Positions 54,175-64,000 of a DNA stretch of 64,000 nt are shown in pieces. Both the position numbers and the translations under genes were made by a program. Source of the stretch: Dichetophora obliterata. Taxonomy: Eukaryota > Arthropoda > Insecta > Diptera > Sciomyzidae. The stretch covers positions 84,414,970 to 84,478,969 of the forward strand of contig OY986436.1 of NCBI GenBank assembly GCA_963920525.1, in the 5' to 3' direction. The stretch's first letter is position 1, and the number at the start of each line of letters is the position of its first letter. The notes under the pieces are model-generated. The model saw only the letters and a list, made by a program, of their open reading frames with translations, was not told the DNA's origin and did not search any database.

Positions 54175-55487
54175 CTAAAATAAATAATGGTTAAATTTAA
54201 AGGGCCGATATTGAATTTGAATAAAACACAAATTATTTAGGAAATTATTGTCATTTCTTTTTATTATAGTAATATTGGTATGGTACAATTATGTATGGAA
54301 TAAAATCGGCCAAATAGCCGCCGCGAAATCGGCGGCACACCGCCATCTGATGGTCCAAATTTTCGATGGCGCTAAGGCATAATTGAGGTTCTATGCCGTT
54401 AATGTGCCGAATTATCTCATCCTTTAGCTCTTGAATTGTTGCTGGCTTATCGACGTACACCTTTTCTTTCAAATAACCCCAAAGAAAGAACTCCAACGGT
54501 GTCAAATCACATGATCTTGGCGGCCAAATGACATCGCCACCACGTGAGATAACACGGTCATTGAATTTGTCGCGCAAAGAGGCATTGTTTCGTTAGCTGC
54601 GTGGCAAGTGGCACTGTCCTGTTGAAACCACATATCGTTCACATCCATATCTTCCAATTCGGGCCATAAAAAGTTCGTTATCATCTCACGATAGCGAACA
54701 CCATTCACAGTTACTGCCTGACCGGCCTCTTTTTGGAAAAAATACGGCCCGATGATGCCGCCAGCCCATAAACCGCACCAAACAGTCACTCTTTGTGGGT
54801 GCATTGGTTTTTCGACAATCACTCTTGGATTATCATTCGCCCAAATACGGCAATTCTGCTTATTGACGAATCCACTGAGGTGAAAATGTGCCTCATCACT
54901 AAAGATGATTTTCTTCGAAAATTGATCATCCACTGTTGCCGTTTCTTGCCACCAATCTGACCATTGACGACGCTTGAAATGGTCAAGAGGATTTAGTTCT
55001 TGAGTCAATTGCACCTTGTAAGCGTGTAAATGCAAGCCTTTATGCATAATGTTCATCAACGACGAGCGTGAGAGATGCAATTGTTGGGCACGACGACGAG
55101 TTGAGGTGGACGGCTCTTCAGCCACACTATCGCGAACAGCAGCAATACTTTCTGCTGTACGAGCTGTACGAGCATGCACTGGTATTTTCACATCTACTAC
55201 TGACCCGGTTTGCTCAAATTTTTGCACGATTTTTCCGATTGTACGCGCATTTGGACGATTAAATTGACCGAAAAAATCACGAAGTGCACGATATGTTTTG
55301 ATTTGAACTTCCATTTTCATAATAAGCCTGAATAACTTTTACGCGTTGCTCGACTGTGTATCTTTCCATAGTTCAAATTGAATTAGTCTGAAATTAAGAA
55401 TGTTAAATGAAATGCAGAAAAAACTTGACGTTTAGGTGTGGTTCACATTCAACATCGGCCCTTAAAATTTAACCACCCTTTACATTT
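54175..55487 (-). mobile_element. Mariner-superfamily element, DD41D/E type (rosa-like)
   Basis: Terminal repeats: GGTTAAATTTAAAGGGCCGA plus TATTGAA at 54189-54215 pairs with TTCAACATCGGCCCTTAAAA plus TTTAACC at 55448-55474. The outer right end reads ACCCTTTA as in the element at 3.3 kb; the left outer end is decayed. The interior is a transposase gene on the minus strand. Full length is ~1.3 kb. Confidence 0.85.
54251..55369 (-). pseudogene. DD41D/E-type mariner transposase with two frameshifts
   Basis: Start ATG at 55367-55369: MERYTVEQRVKVIQAYYENG. A frameshift near 55335 leads into TYRALRDFFGQFNRPNARTI. The main frame then carries AEEPSTSTRRRAQQLHLSRS (second helix-turn-helix), first catalytic KKIIFSDEAHFHLSGFVN, TVWCGLWAGGIIGPYFF and second catalytic MWFQQDSATCHAANET. 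A second frameshift near 54583 follows; RDKFNDRVISRGGDVIWPP and SCDLTPLEFFLWGYLKEKVY complete the core to a stop at 54251. The last acid is the E of PLEFF, about 41 residues after the second D, where rosa-type relatives have D. All three acidic positions survive, so only the two frameshifts clearly inactivate it. Length (~350 codons) is normal. Confidence 0.88.
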
Positions 55488-57322
55488 TTTTTGCATTTAT
55501 TTTGAAGAAATCTTATGCACAAATACAATAAAATAGCAAGTTATATATTTAAATAAGTCCACAATATGAACTTTTCAAAGACTATTACTTTTAAATTAGT
55601 AGTAAAGTAGTATAAAATTAATTTTTATTTTTAATTTTAAATAATTTGAATTTTAAATAATTTGAAAATGAGTTAATTTTTCATAAAAAATTTTAATTAA
55701 AAAATAAAAATAAAATACTTTTGAAGTATTTCAAAATAAAGCACTTTTAATTTAGTTGATTTTCAAATAGTTTTAAAGTGTATGAAATAAAGTTTACTTT
55801 TAACTACTTTTGAAGTAGTTGTAAATAAAGTACTTTTAAACTTGTAGCAAAAACATGCACAATACGAAAATTGACTAACTCGACAATGACAACCCCATGT
55901 TAAAGACAAAAAGTAAGAATTTCAATTAGTTGTAGTTGAAAAAAAGGAGTTTTAAAATATTTTTATATTAATTTATTTTATTTATTTATTTTTATTTTTT
56001 AATTTATTTGCAGGGAACTTAATGAAATACAGAATGTAAATTGCGACCAAATTTCAGACACAAACAGTCAAAAATCTTCAACTTAATTTTAATACATTCT
56101 GTATTTCATTTAGTTTAAGATTTTTGACTGTTTGTATCTGAAGTTTGATCGCAGTGCTCATATAAATGAAAAAGGTAAAACTCATTTATACTCATGTTAA
56201 ACAAGGTATTGAACATACATTTTACTTCATAAATATCCATTGATACCAAAAATAAAATTAAGTGGATACTTTGTGAAAAAATCTACATATTTGATCTTAA
56301 CAATATTAAAACAATATTAAACAATATTAGAGCATATTTATCAAACGCATCAAATTATCGTGAGTAACTTCCTAATAAACAAATTAAATAGAAATTGTAT
56401 TTAATTATATCGACTTCAACAGAAAGGTATTTTTTATCATTATGTAAATATTTTTGAAAATAACGAACAAAAACTAGTTTCGTACGAAATTAAAGAAGGA
56501 ACAAAAACAACACTGATCAGATAATAACCCACACAAGCACCAATCCATGTCAGACAAGACTGTCGTTGTGAGGCAACGACGTATATCAATAATATAATAA
56601 CAAATCAAGCGTTGATGTGGTTAATTTTAAAATCTGTCAAAAATTTTAAAATTTATAACCTGGATCAATAAGAATAACGCCCCATTCGGAGGCTATAAAT
56701 TACAGCAAAAGAAAAAAACAGCGACCAAATTTTTAAAATATTAAGCAAGTCTTGAACTTTGTCAATATACGAATGATAGAACCTTTTTGAACTGAATCGG
56801 GAATCACAATAATTCATTTAAGAAAAGAAGACAGTGATAAATTCAAATCGATATACAAAGGAGAAACATCCGTACAGATGTTTTTTCGAAGAAGAAAAAA
56901 TTCGTAGGATATAAAGATATTCATACGATGTATTTCCATGGCGGTCAATAGAATATACTGAATGTCAGTAAATCACGCGTTATGTCAGTGTCTATCCATC
57001 TGCATAGTGCTTGATTGGGAACGGACTGGAGATGAAAGTCCATACCGATTTTGATATGGGATACGATTGTAACAAATAAGAAATATTTTAATTTATTGGA
57101 AAAATGCATAATTTCTAAAAATAAATAAGAGTATCGAAATGAAGCCAGTGAGAACTAGCAAGAAACTATCTTCGACTGAGGCGAAGCTTAAATACCTCCA
57201 CAGCAAAGTTTTAGTGTGGCGAATATTTTATTGTTTTAATGACCTCACTTTGTTGGGAAATTTAAAGTTCACTTTAAATATTAAAACTTTGATATGTCTA
57301 AGAGAGCAAGTTGCTACATTCA
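55488..57322. other. Very AT-rich region; one interlaced inverted repeat at 56022-56154
   Basis: No gene. A 38-bp inverted repeat (56041-56078 with 56117-56154) encloses a loop complementary to the 17 bases just upstream (56022-56038 with 56093-56109). Confidence 0.5.
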
Positions 57323-57326
57323 TTAA

Positions 57327-57537
57327 GGGCCAATTTTTCAGTGCGATCTTAAACTCTAGTCAAATTAAACTGAGGTTAACTCACCAAAATTGGACGTTTA
57401 AACTCGGTTTAGGCAAAAAAGAAACACAACTCCAATGAATGCTAAAATATCTAGTTAAACCGAGTGTGTCCAAATTTTGCAAGTATACCTCAGTTTAATT
57501 TGACTTGAGTTTAAGCTCGCTCTTTAAAAATTGGCCC
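57327..57537. mobile_element. TTAA-flanked foldback MITE
   Basis: A 211-bp element with ~85-bp arms: GGGCCAATTTTTCAGTGCGA and AGTCAAATTAAACTGAGGT on the left pair with the right arm (ACCTCAGTTTAATTTGACTT, then AAAAATTGGCCC). TTAA lies at 57323-57326 and 57538-57541. The high complementarity suggests a fairly recent insertion. Confidence 0.85.
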
Positions 57538-57639
57538 TTAATGGTCCTGGTTAAAAAATTGCCTGGTCCAAACACAAAGAAAATCTGATATATTTTGCGA
57601 AAACATATTTCTTGATGTTTTCTAAATATCTACAAAATT

Positions 57640-59680
57640 TTGGGTCAGAAAGCAATTATTTTCTCAACTTAAATGGTTTAACGCCAGGCTATTAAATCTA
57701 AAAAATATTAAAAATAAAGCTTTGAAAAAGTTCAAGCAAACTAATAGTGATTCGGATCATTTGTACTTTGTTCGCGTTCGGAAGGAGTTCGATTTTCTCC
57801 ACAGCTTTTTATACAAACAATATATGTTTAACATCGAGTCTAAACTGAAATCTAGTCCTTCTGCTTTTTGAGACTTTGTAAATACGAAGCGGAAAACTAA
57901 TGGATTTCCTTCAAGCTTAGAATACTTAAACAAAAAGTCTTTTAACACCCTGGATTCTTGTAATCTATTTGCAAAATATTTTCAAAGTGTTTATGAAAAA
58001 CATAATAATACTCAGAGTCTCTCCTTTGATCATCAAATTTCAAATCCATTGCAAAATTTTTTAATAAAAGATGAAGATGTGATAAATGCCATCTCGAACA
58101 TAAAACCAAGCTATAAATCTGATCATGACGGTTTTCCACCCATGCTATTAAAACTTTGCGTGGTAAATATAACTGCACCGCTTGTAATGCTATTTCAGTC
58201 ATGTTTAAATGAATGCACCTTTTTATAGTGTTGGAAAACTTGTTCGATAGCTCCTATTTTTAAATCCGGCGATCGATGCAATGTTATTAATTACAGAGCG
58301 ATCATTAAACAAGGCACGTTTGCTAAACTTTTTGATGATATCCTAAAAACAAAGCTTTTATCTTGTATAAAAAACCATATAAGCATTACAACATAAGTTC
58401 CTACGAGGAAGGTCAACATGTACTAATTTAGCGTTGATTACGAACCAGATAATCAACAGCTTTGAGCAGCATAGCCAGTTAGATGTTATCTACACTGACT
58501 TTTCAAAAGCGTTCGATAAGGTAGACCACCTTATTCTTTTAAATAAGTTGAAGCAGTTTAGAGTCTCTGACCATCTTATTAAGTTCTTTAAAAGTTTCTT
58601 AACTAACAGAAAACTTTTTGTGAAAATTGGATCTTTAAAATCCGATATTTTGGAGGATGCTTTTTCCGGTATACCCCAAGGAAATCATTGTGGACCGCTT
58701 CTATTCTTGGTGTTTATTAATGATTTACCGCAGCACTTTCAACATTCAAAGTGTCTTATGTTTGCGGATGATGTTAAATTATATTTAAAAATTTCAAAGC
58801 TTTCAGACAGTCATAATCTGCAGTCTGATTTAGATATTTTAAACAATTGGTGCGTTTCAAATAAACTTCTATTATATGTAAATAAATGCAGTGTAGTCTC
58901 TTTTACTAAATGTTCCAACCAAATAATGTTCGATTATTCAGTCAATAATTGTCATATTTCTCGTAAAAACGCAGTCAAAGACTTGGGTGTATTGTTTGAC
59001 TCTAAACTTAAATTTACCAGACATATAGACCTTATTGTAGCTAAAGCATATTCTATGATTGGTTTTATAAAAAGAAATACACAAGACTTCAAAGATCCTT
59101 TGACGGTAAAGGCTCTGTATGTAGCTCTAGTTAGAAGTCGTTTAGATTACTGCTGCCTGATTTGGAATCCATATTTTGATGTTCACTCTAATAAAATTGA
59201 GAGTGTTCAGAAACGTTTAACTAAATATGCTTTAAGTAAAATTTGCTGGCAAGATGGTCTCCCATCATATATAGCTAGGCGTAAATTTCTTGGTCTAACC
59301 TCCCTCCAGGATAGGCATAAGGTTTCTTCTTTAATGTTTGCATATAATATTGTTACTGGAAAAATTTTGTGTTCAGAACTGTCTAGTTTATTTCGTGTTT
59401 ACAACCCACCTAGAGTTTTAAGAAATAATGGATTAATCATTGATTCCTTTCATAGGACAATTTACGCTGCCAATGAACCAATTGCTAGGTGCGTTTATTT
59501 GTGCAACAGTCTTTCTCAATTAATAAATTTCAATGTTAATGAGTATAGATTTAAATTAAGTTTATTTACTGTGTTCAATTAAATGTATTAGTCTGTAAGA
59601 TTGAATCCGTAAATAAATAATGAAATTATTAATTTAGATACCGTAGTTGAAATTAATAAATAAATAAATAAAATAAATAA
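57640..59680 (+). mobile_element. CR1/jockey-like LINE with (TAAA)n tail (LINE D)
   Basis: Coding pieces run from the pre-reverse-transcriptase linker (57650) to the end of reverse transcriptase (59582), followed by a 3' UTR and an AATAAATAAATAAATAAAA-like tail at 59652-59680. No endonuclease is recognisable upstream, so the copy is probably 5'-truncated. Confidence 0.85.
57650..59582 (+). pseudogene. LINE reverse transcriptase, N-terminal half broken, C-terminal 382 codons open
   Basis: The linker in broken frames shows ALKKFKQTNSDSDHLYFVRV, DFVNTKRKTNGFPSSLEYLN (an in-frame TGA stands where relatives have W) and NAISNIKPSYKSDHDGFPPM. From 58434 a 382-codon open frame covers the reverse transcriptase core: VIYTDFSKAFDKVDHL (metal-binding D near residue 22), GIPQGNHCGPLLFLVFINDL (79-98), catalytic MFADDVKLY (FADD 110-113), KDLGVLFDSKLKF, then the thumb ALVRSRLDYCCLIWNPYF and RKFLGLTSLQDRHKVSSLMF. 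It ends at the stop before the 3' UTR. The 58434 ATG is internal and not the native start. The enzyme would copy LINE RNA at a nicked target; without an endonuclease this copy is inactive. Confidence 0.85.
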
Positions 59681-61004
59681 GCCCCTTTAAATATAGTGCT
59701 CACAATATTTGTTAACCATTTTTGTTCAAATCTGGCTTAGTTTCAAAAGTGTCCAAGTCTAATTACTAAATATTGTCTATTTTCCAATTAGCAAAAACTC
59801 TACAAACTTGTACTAAACGATTCACTGTGTAGCGACCGCAACACTGGTTTTTATTATGCTGAACACCCGAAAGCATCAATATGCACCTTAAAAAAGTTGA
59901 AAAACTCTGCTGAAAAGAGGATTTTTCAACCCAAGAAAATAAAAAAATTTGTCTACCGGAAAAGTGGAAATAATATGCAGGATACGGAAATGAAACGAAA
60001 TGAGCGGCTTTATAGCTCATGGCTCTTAGATCGAGCCGATTTTTTTAAATTCTTCAGCACTCGTCTGAAGAAGTCTGTGCCATTTTTTAATTTCTGAAGC
60101 TATAACCCATGAGACCTAGCCACTTTTCCAATTTTAGTAGCTTAGCCTAAGCCGTTGCTGCTTCCGCTCGTGAGCCAAAAGCCAGGAGACATGTTTTCAG
60201 CCGATCGCGAGCAACATAAAAAGGTGTATATTTCAACCGAACTAATATGAAAAACGCAACCAAAGTAATTGATAAATTAAACCTAATAGTAACTGAATAT
60301 TTCATCTGTTAGGTTGAAATTAATAAATATATGTCAATCGTTCAATATTTTTTTTTTCAAACGCATCCTTAAAAGTAGACCCATCCCTTCCTGTTCAAAG
60401 AATTCTGCATAATCTTTGTTTACTACCGAAATAACATAAGTCAAAATGTTGACTTAAATAATGTCAACTAACAAAGCTGATTAAGTGGTTTTTTGCAATT
60501 TTGAAAAATGGTGGCCTACTTCTAATCAAACCGTATTAGTCAAAAGAACCATTCGGAAAAAGTTTTCTCTATTCGGAAATGACAAAGATGAATTAGGTGA
60601 AAGTGGCAGAAAATGTGATAACTTTTTTTTATTTTTTTATTTAGATTTCAGTTAATGAACTAAGTTCTTACAGACTACGCAGAATTATACAAAAATAATA
60701 AAATATTTATACATTTAAATTAAAAAGAAATATTAACATAAATAAAACAATACTTAAGAAAAAGCTGTTTAATAAGTGCTTCATATCTAATTTTGGTGCA
60801 GAAAAATCAACATTACATTTAGATTCTAATAAGTTAAAATTAGATAAAACTCTATATACTGGAGAATTGATAGCATAATTTTTTCTGCCTGTTTCCAAAT
60901 AGCAAATATTACACTCTAAAAACTGATTGAGAAATTTCACGACATTTATTGGCGATTTTGTAAAAAAATAACGCTATGCAGTGAGTTTTTCAATTTTCGT
61001 CTTT
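59681..61004. other. AT-rich region without genes
   Basis: No recognisable gene or element ends. Short open frames on opposite strands at 59766-60097 overlap and lack domains. Confidence 0.4.
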
Positions 61005-61313
61005 TTCCAAAATATGTATATTTACTCTACTATTCACGCTATTCGTGCGTGTTTTTGCTCAGAGAGTCTTAAAATATGTATATCTCTCTACTTTTCACGC
61101 TATTTTAGCGTGTTTTCGCTCATAGAGCCCTAAAAAATATATATTCTCTACTTTTCACCGCTATTCCAGCGTGTTTTCGCTCAGAGAATTTTAAAATATG
61201 TATATTTTCTACTTTTCACGCTATTTTAGCGTGTTTTCGCTCAGAGAGTTTTAAAATATGCTCATTTTCCCTACTTTTCACACTATTTCAGCGTGTTCTC
61301 GCTCAGATACTCC
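61005..61313. repeat. Five tandem ~61-bp repeats with internal dyads
   Basis: Landmark GCTCAGAGAG/GCTCATAGAG at 61057, 61118, 61179, 61239 and 61301 (periods 60-62). Each unit contains CTACTTTTCACGCTATTTTA and GCGTGTTTTCGCTCAGAG; CGCTATTTTAGCG forms a small hairpin in every unit. Confidence 0.88.
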
Positions 61314-61321
61314 TAAAAACG

Positions 61322-61565
61322 CTCCAGCAGCGGTATTTTACGCTTGCCCTTAAATAAACACCTCTGCTGTAACGTCATATGATTTCAAAGAGTTTATTCG
61401 AACAAGTGTCCAATTATATACAACTTAACCAGTAGATTGGTCACAGCTTAATTACTCAAGCCTACTGAAGTAGGAAAGAGTAGCGCCTTCTGCTGAGTTA
61501 TTGACTCTATACAGAGTTGTTGTTGTTGCCATGTTCAAAACTTACTTGAGAGAATTCACGCATTT
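61322..61565 (-). repeat. Possible solo-LTR-like sequence (weak)
   Basis: On the minus strand TTGTTCGAATAAACTCTTTG contains an AATAAA signal followed ~25 bp later by ATGACGTTACA, like the 3' end of an insect LTR. No primer-binding site, matching partner LTR or 5-bp duplication was found, and the 5' end is uncertain. Confidence 0.25.
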
Positions 61566-62131
61566 CTAGCTTTTTTTATAAGCGCAGACAAGATTGGAAG
61601 AAATAATTTAAGAAGAGAGTTTTTACAAGAGAGCGAAAGATATAATTGTAGGTGAGATTATTCACGCATTTTTAACGATAAATATTTATAATTTTGCTCT
61701 ATGGGGTTTAACGATAATAAATGTAGGCAATCAGTTGCCAGCAATTATTGTAGTTAATTCTCGTGAATTTTTGTTAGAGTGTAGATCTTCTTAACATTCT
61801 AGAAGGGAAATTAAATTTATTAATTCAAATAAAGATGAACAGGAAATAGTCCCCGCTTTAAGATCAAGAATGAATAAGAGAGATGAAACTATTCTATTTT
61901 GAAGAAATTTCAAATGGAAAAGTAAACATCGTGCATTATAAAAAAAATAAACTGGCCATTTCAGACCTTGGAAGGACTTTGACCTAGCTTCTATTGATAA
62001 ATTGTGTTGTGCGTGTTATTAAATGTTTGATCACAAATGATCGAAACTGGACCTACGTGTTTTATGACGATTTCGAACGGGTTATGTTCTCTAGGAGCTT
62101 TACGTGGCGGTTTATACTCTCTGAGGCTAGC
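61566..62131. other. Spacer without genes
   Basis: No supported feature. It may include decayed flank of the LINE fragment to its right. Confidence 0.35.
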
Positions 62132-62276
62132 CATTGTCTGCAGAGAGGTGGCGGCCGAACAGAAATATTAATTCAATTGAAAAAACATTCTGTCTGAGCT
62201 GTGGTGTGAGCCGGGGCTGTCGCGGTTCCTTAGCTTAGGGGCAACGCACTCTACCCACTAGGCTACGGCCGCCACG
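62132..62276 (-). repeat. tRNA-derived SINE, copy C
   Basis: Minus strand: CGTGGCGGCCGTAGCCTAGT leads into GGGTAGAGTGCG (A-box-like, the best tRNA match of the three copies), then GGCTCACACC at the B-box position. The body is TTTTTTCAATTGAATTAATA with CCACCTCTCTGCAGACAATG. It aligns with copies A and B through head and body. It abuts a LINE fragment on its 5' side. Confidence 0.7.
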
Positions 62277-62575
62277 ATGGAATGGGATCTTCACAACGAA
62301 GATTTATAAGTGCAAAGCGAATGAATGGTTTTTGGACACACTCAAGACGTAAAATATGATCATTATAAAAAGGGCTCCACATAAATGAGGCATATTCCAA
62401 TATAGAGCGAACTATAGAAGTACTAAGAGATTTCAACGCATAAGCATCTAAAAACTTTGGGCTATGTCCCCTGAATAAATATAATCCAAATGGTCAACAA
62501 ATAAAAATTTCGCATCAAAAAGTATCCCAAGTTCCTTCACCTCCTTAGAACTCGTTAACGGAGTGTCCGCTTTTT
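62277..62575 (-). pseudogene. CR1/jockey-like LINE reverse transcriptase fragment
   Basis: Minus-strand frames read VKELGILFDAKFLFVDHLDY, then SIVRSILEYASFMWSPFYND, HILRLECVQKPFIRFALINL and RCEDPIPSW. This is the palm-end and thumb region also seen in the LINEs at 43.9-46.3 and 57.6-59.6 kb (KDLG-FDSK and RP-LEYAS-VWSP motifs). Frameshifts occur between the first and second blocks. Both ends are lost. The SINE next to it may have inserted into this LINE, although no target duplication is visible. Confidence 0.7.
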
Positions 62576-62999
62576 GCAATGTCCGATTATGTAATTTGTT
62601 ACAATGAAGCCTAGGCTAAATGGTCTGTTGTTGTTTTTTTTTTGTGCAATATCAATATTAGGTATACTTGACAATTTCAAATGGTGATGTTTTAAATGTG
62701 TAATGTTTTTATAGCTAAATTGTGAGAATATTTGTTTAATAGTCAAACCATTTTTCAATGTACATTTAATGTAAAAATCAGTTTTTAATGTAAAATTTGG
62801 GATTTTATTTAATAAATATCCCTGAGAAAGCTGAAAAATAACCAGCGAAACATTGGAGAAAAATATGAAGTAAATTTTATATCTTTTAAAATTTAATTTT
62901 TTGCCTGACAGACTAGACGATATCAGTGCCGGAAGCTTTTTTAAATTTAAATGTATTTTCCATTTTAATATTTTCTAAATTTATATACACAGAAAAAAA
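62576..62999. other. AT-rich spacer
   Basis: No supported feature. Confidence 0.4.
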
Positions 63000-63785
63000 T
63001 TTACAGCTAATTCTACCGATACGAATGGTAAAATGTTGATTGAAAACGAGCTAACGACTAAAATTGTAAACTCCACCGTTAGGAAATTGTAACCTACTGT
63101 TTTATTTGTACAGTGCATGTATTGAAAAACTTTTTGGCTAACAAATTTACAGTGGCTCTACTATAGAATTTGTTGAATAACAATTTTAACTGTAGACTTA
63201 CTGTAAAACTTGTTAGGTTACAATTATACATTAGTCTTACCGGAGAAGTTGTTGTTCTACTACAGTGTTTCTACTGTAATACTAACAAGTCATACTTTTT
63301 TTTTGTATTCGTTTAAAAAAAAATTGGGTTGGATACCAGTTTTATATATGACATAGTTATCCCAGTTATGGGATATGACATTTTTGCTATGTATTTACTT
63401 TAGAAATTTTTAGTACAATTTTTAGTAAATTTTGGAATTATTGTACATATTGGAATAAAAAAACATGTTCGATAAAAAAAATATTAGCTGCCAACTTTAA
63501 CTGTTCGAAACGTTAAGATTTACTCTTAAAATTTACTCACAATTGTTAAGTTACAATTTTTGCTCGGTAATTTTAAACGAAAAAATAGTAACTGTGCAAC
63601 AATGGAATTAACGAAATATGTTGTTTTTTATATTAACGTCCGACTTCAACTGTTCGAAACGCTTAGACTTACTGTTCCAATTGTTAAGTTACAATTTTTG
63701 ATCGGTTATTTCAAACGAAAAAATAGTAACTGTGCAATTACAATTGTATTGACGGGAAAGTGACAGCAAATATCATTTGATTTTA
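63000..63785. repeat. Internally repetitive, possibly inverted-repeat-bounded element
   Basis: CTGTTCGAAACG, AATTGTTAAGTTACAATTTT and AAACGAAAAAATAGTAACTG each occur twice (about 63501/63650, 63541/63679, 63578/63714), marking two ~140-bp units. The left edge (CACAGAAAAAAATTTACAGC, CTACCGATACGAATGG) and right edge (TTTTACCGACGAGATTATTT plus TGCGTGTG) are loosely complementary. No coding sequence. Confidence 0.5.
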
Positions 63786-64000
63786 CCGACGAGATTATTT
63801 TGCGTGTGCGTCCCTAGAACTTATCTATTGGAGTACGCTTTTATTTTGATGATGAGTAACCAAGAGAGGGGGTTTCCTGAATCTAGAATATACCTACTGT
63901 ATACTAGGGCTTTCAATCCGGGGATCCCGAAAGCGAGGGATTTTTATTCACAAGCAAATATAAAAATTTTCAGCAACTACAAATGCAACTGCAATGTAAA
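63786..64000. other. Window end, nothing recognised
   Basis: No feature can be supported in the last 215 bases. Confidence 0.4.

Noticed and set aside
57139..57438. 99-codon plus-strand frame
   Set aside because: Its second half is the left arm of the TTAA MITE; the first half has no recognisable domain.

Overview
The window is AT-rich, repeat-dense nuclear DNA from an insect, most likely a higher fly (Diptera, Schizophora). That rests on the mix of mobile elements: LOA-like and CR1/jockey-like LINEs, piggyBac, PIF/Harbinger, hAT, DD41D-type mariner, Tc1-like elements, foldback elements and a 140-bp satellite. A tephritid is plausible because rosa-type DD41D mariners were first described there, but this is inference. 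No intact host protein-coding gene was found. The stretch reads like the inside of a very large intron or a pericentromeric/intergenic region.

Layout. 1-3147: no gene. 3148-5290: hAT element with an 8-bp target duplication and a hATC-domain remnant, carrying a dead mariner-like element inside. 5551-5695: tRNA-derived SINE, copy A. 6008-10271: Tc1-like element split by a 5'-truncated LOA-like LINE (7015-9988, 15-bp target duplication). 10925-12395: ~140-bp satellite with a 291-bp higher-order duplication. 13603-13745: SINE copy B. 16286-22861: MITEs, a second hAT remnant and a 1.17-kb foldback element with a 9-bp target duplication. 26707-29291: PIF/Harbinger element with both of its genes (Myb/SANT-like protein on +, transposase on -), inserted in a tandemly duplicated repeat that preserves an empty site. 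30813-33155: structurally complete piggyBac element with TTAA duplications and a transposase gene that appears to hold a 71-nt intron. 36319-37657: TTA-flanked element containing an RTE-like LINE tail. 38895-39839: Tc1-like element inside satellite-related DNA. 41081-43065: hAT-like element holding a smaller inverted-repeat element, which carries a pyruvate carboxylase biotinyl-domain fragment, itself split by a TTAA MITE. 43406-46541: CR1/jockey-like LINE between 19-bp inverted repeats. 46925-47535: mariner remnant. 47536-50760: two LOA-like LINE fragments with DUF4780-type ORF1. 51985-53537: ~140-bp tandem repeats next to a second foldback element. 54175-55487: DD41D/E-type mariner. 57327-57537: TTAA MITE. 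57640-59680: second CR1/jockey-like LINE. 61005-61313: 61-bp tandem repeats. 62132-62276: SINE copy C next to a LINE fragment.

What it adds up to. The genes do not form a cellular pathway. They are replication genes of selfish elements, nearly all broken by frameshifts or stops, stacked by nested insertion. The nesting gives relative ages, for example hAT before inverted-repeat element before MITE at 41-43 kb, and Tc1-like before LINE at 6-10 kb. The least damaged elements are piggyBac (two late frameshifts), the LOA-like LINE at 7-10 kb (one internal stop) and Harbinger. The most unusual features are the gene fragment captured at 41 kb, the two long foldback elements, the three-copy SINE family, and four different TTAA-inserting elements in one window.

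All coordinates were read by eye. Element ends given with target duplications are firm to within a base or two; other ends are approximate.
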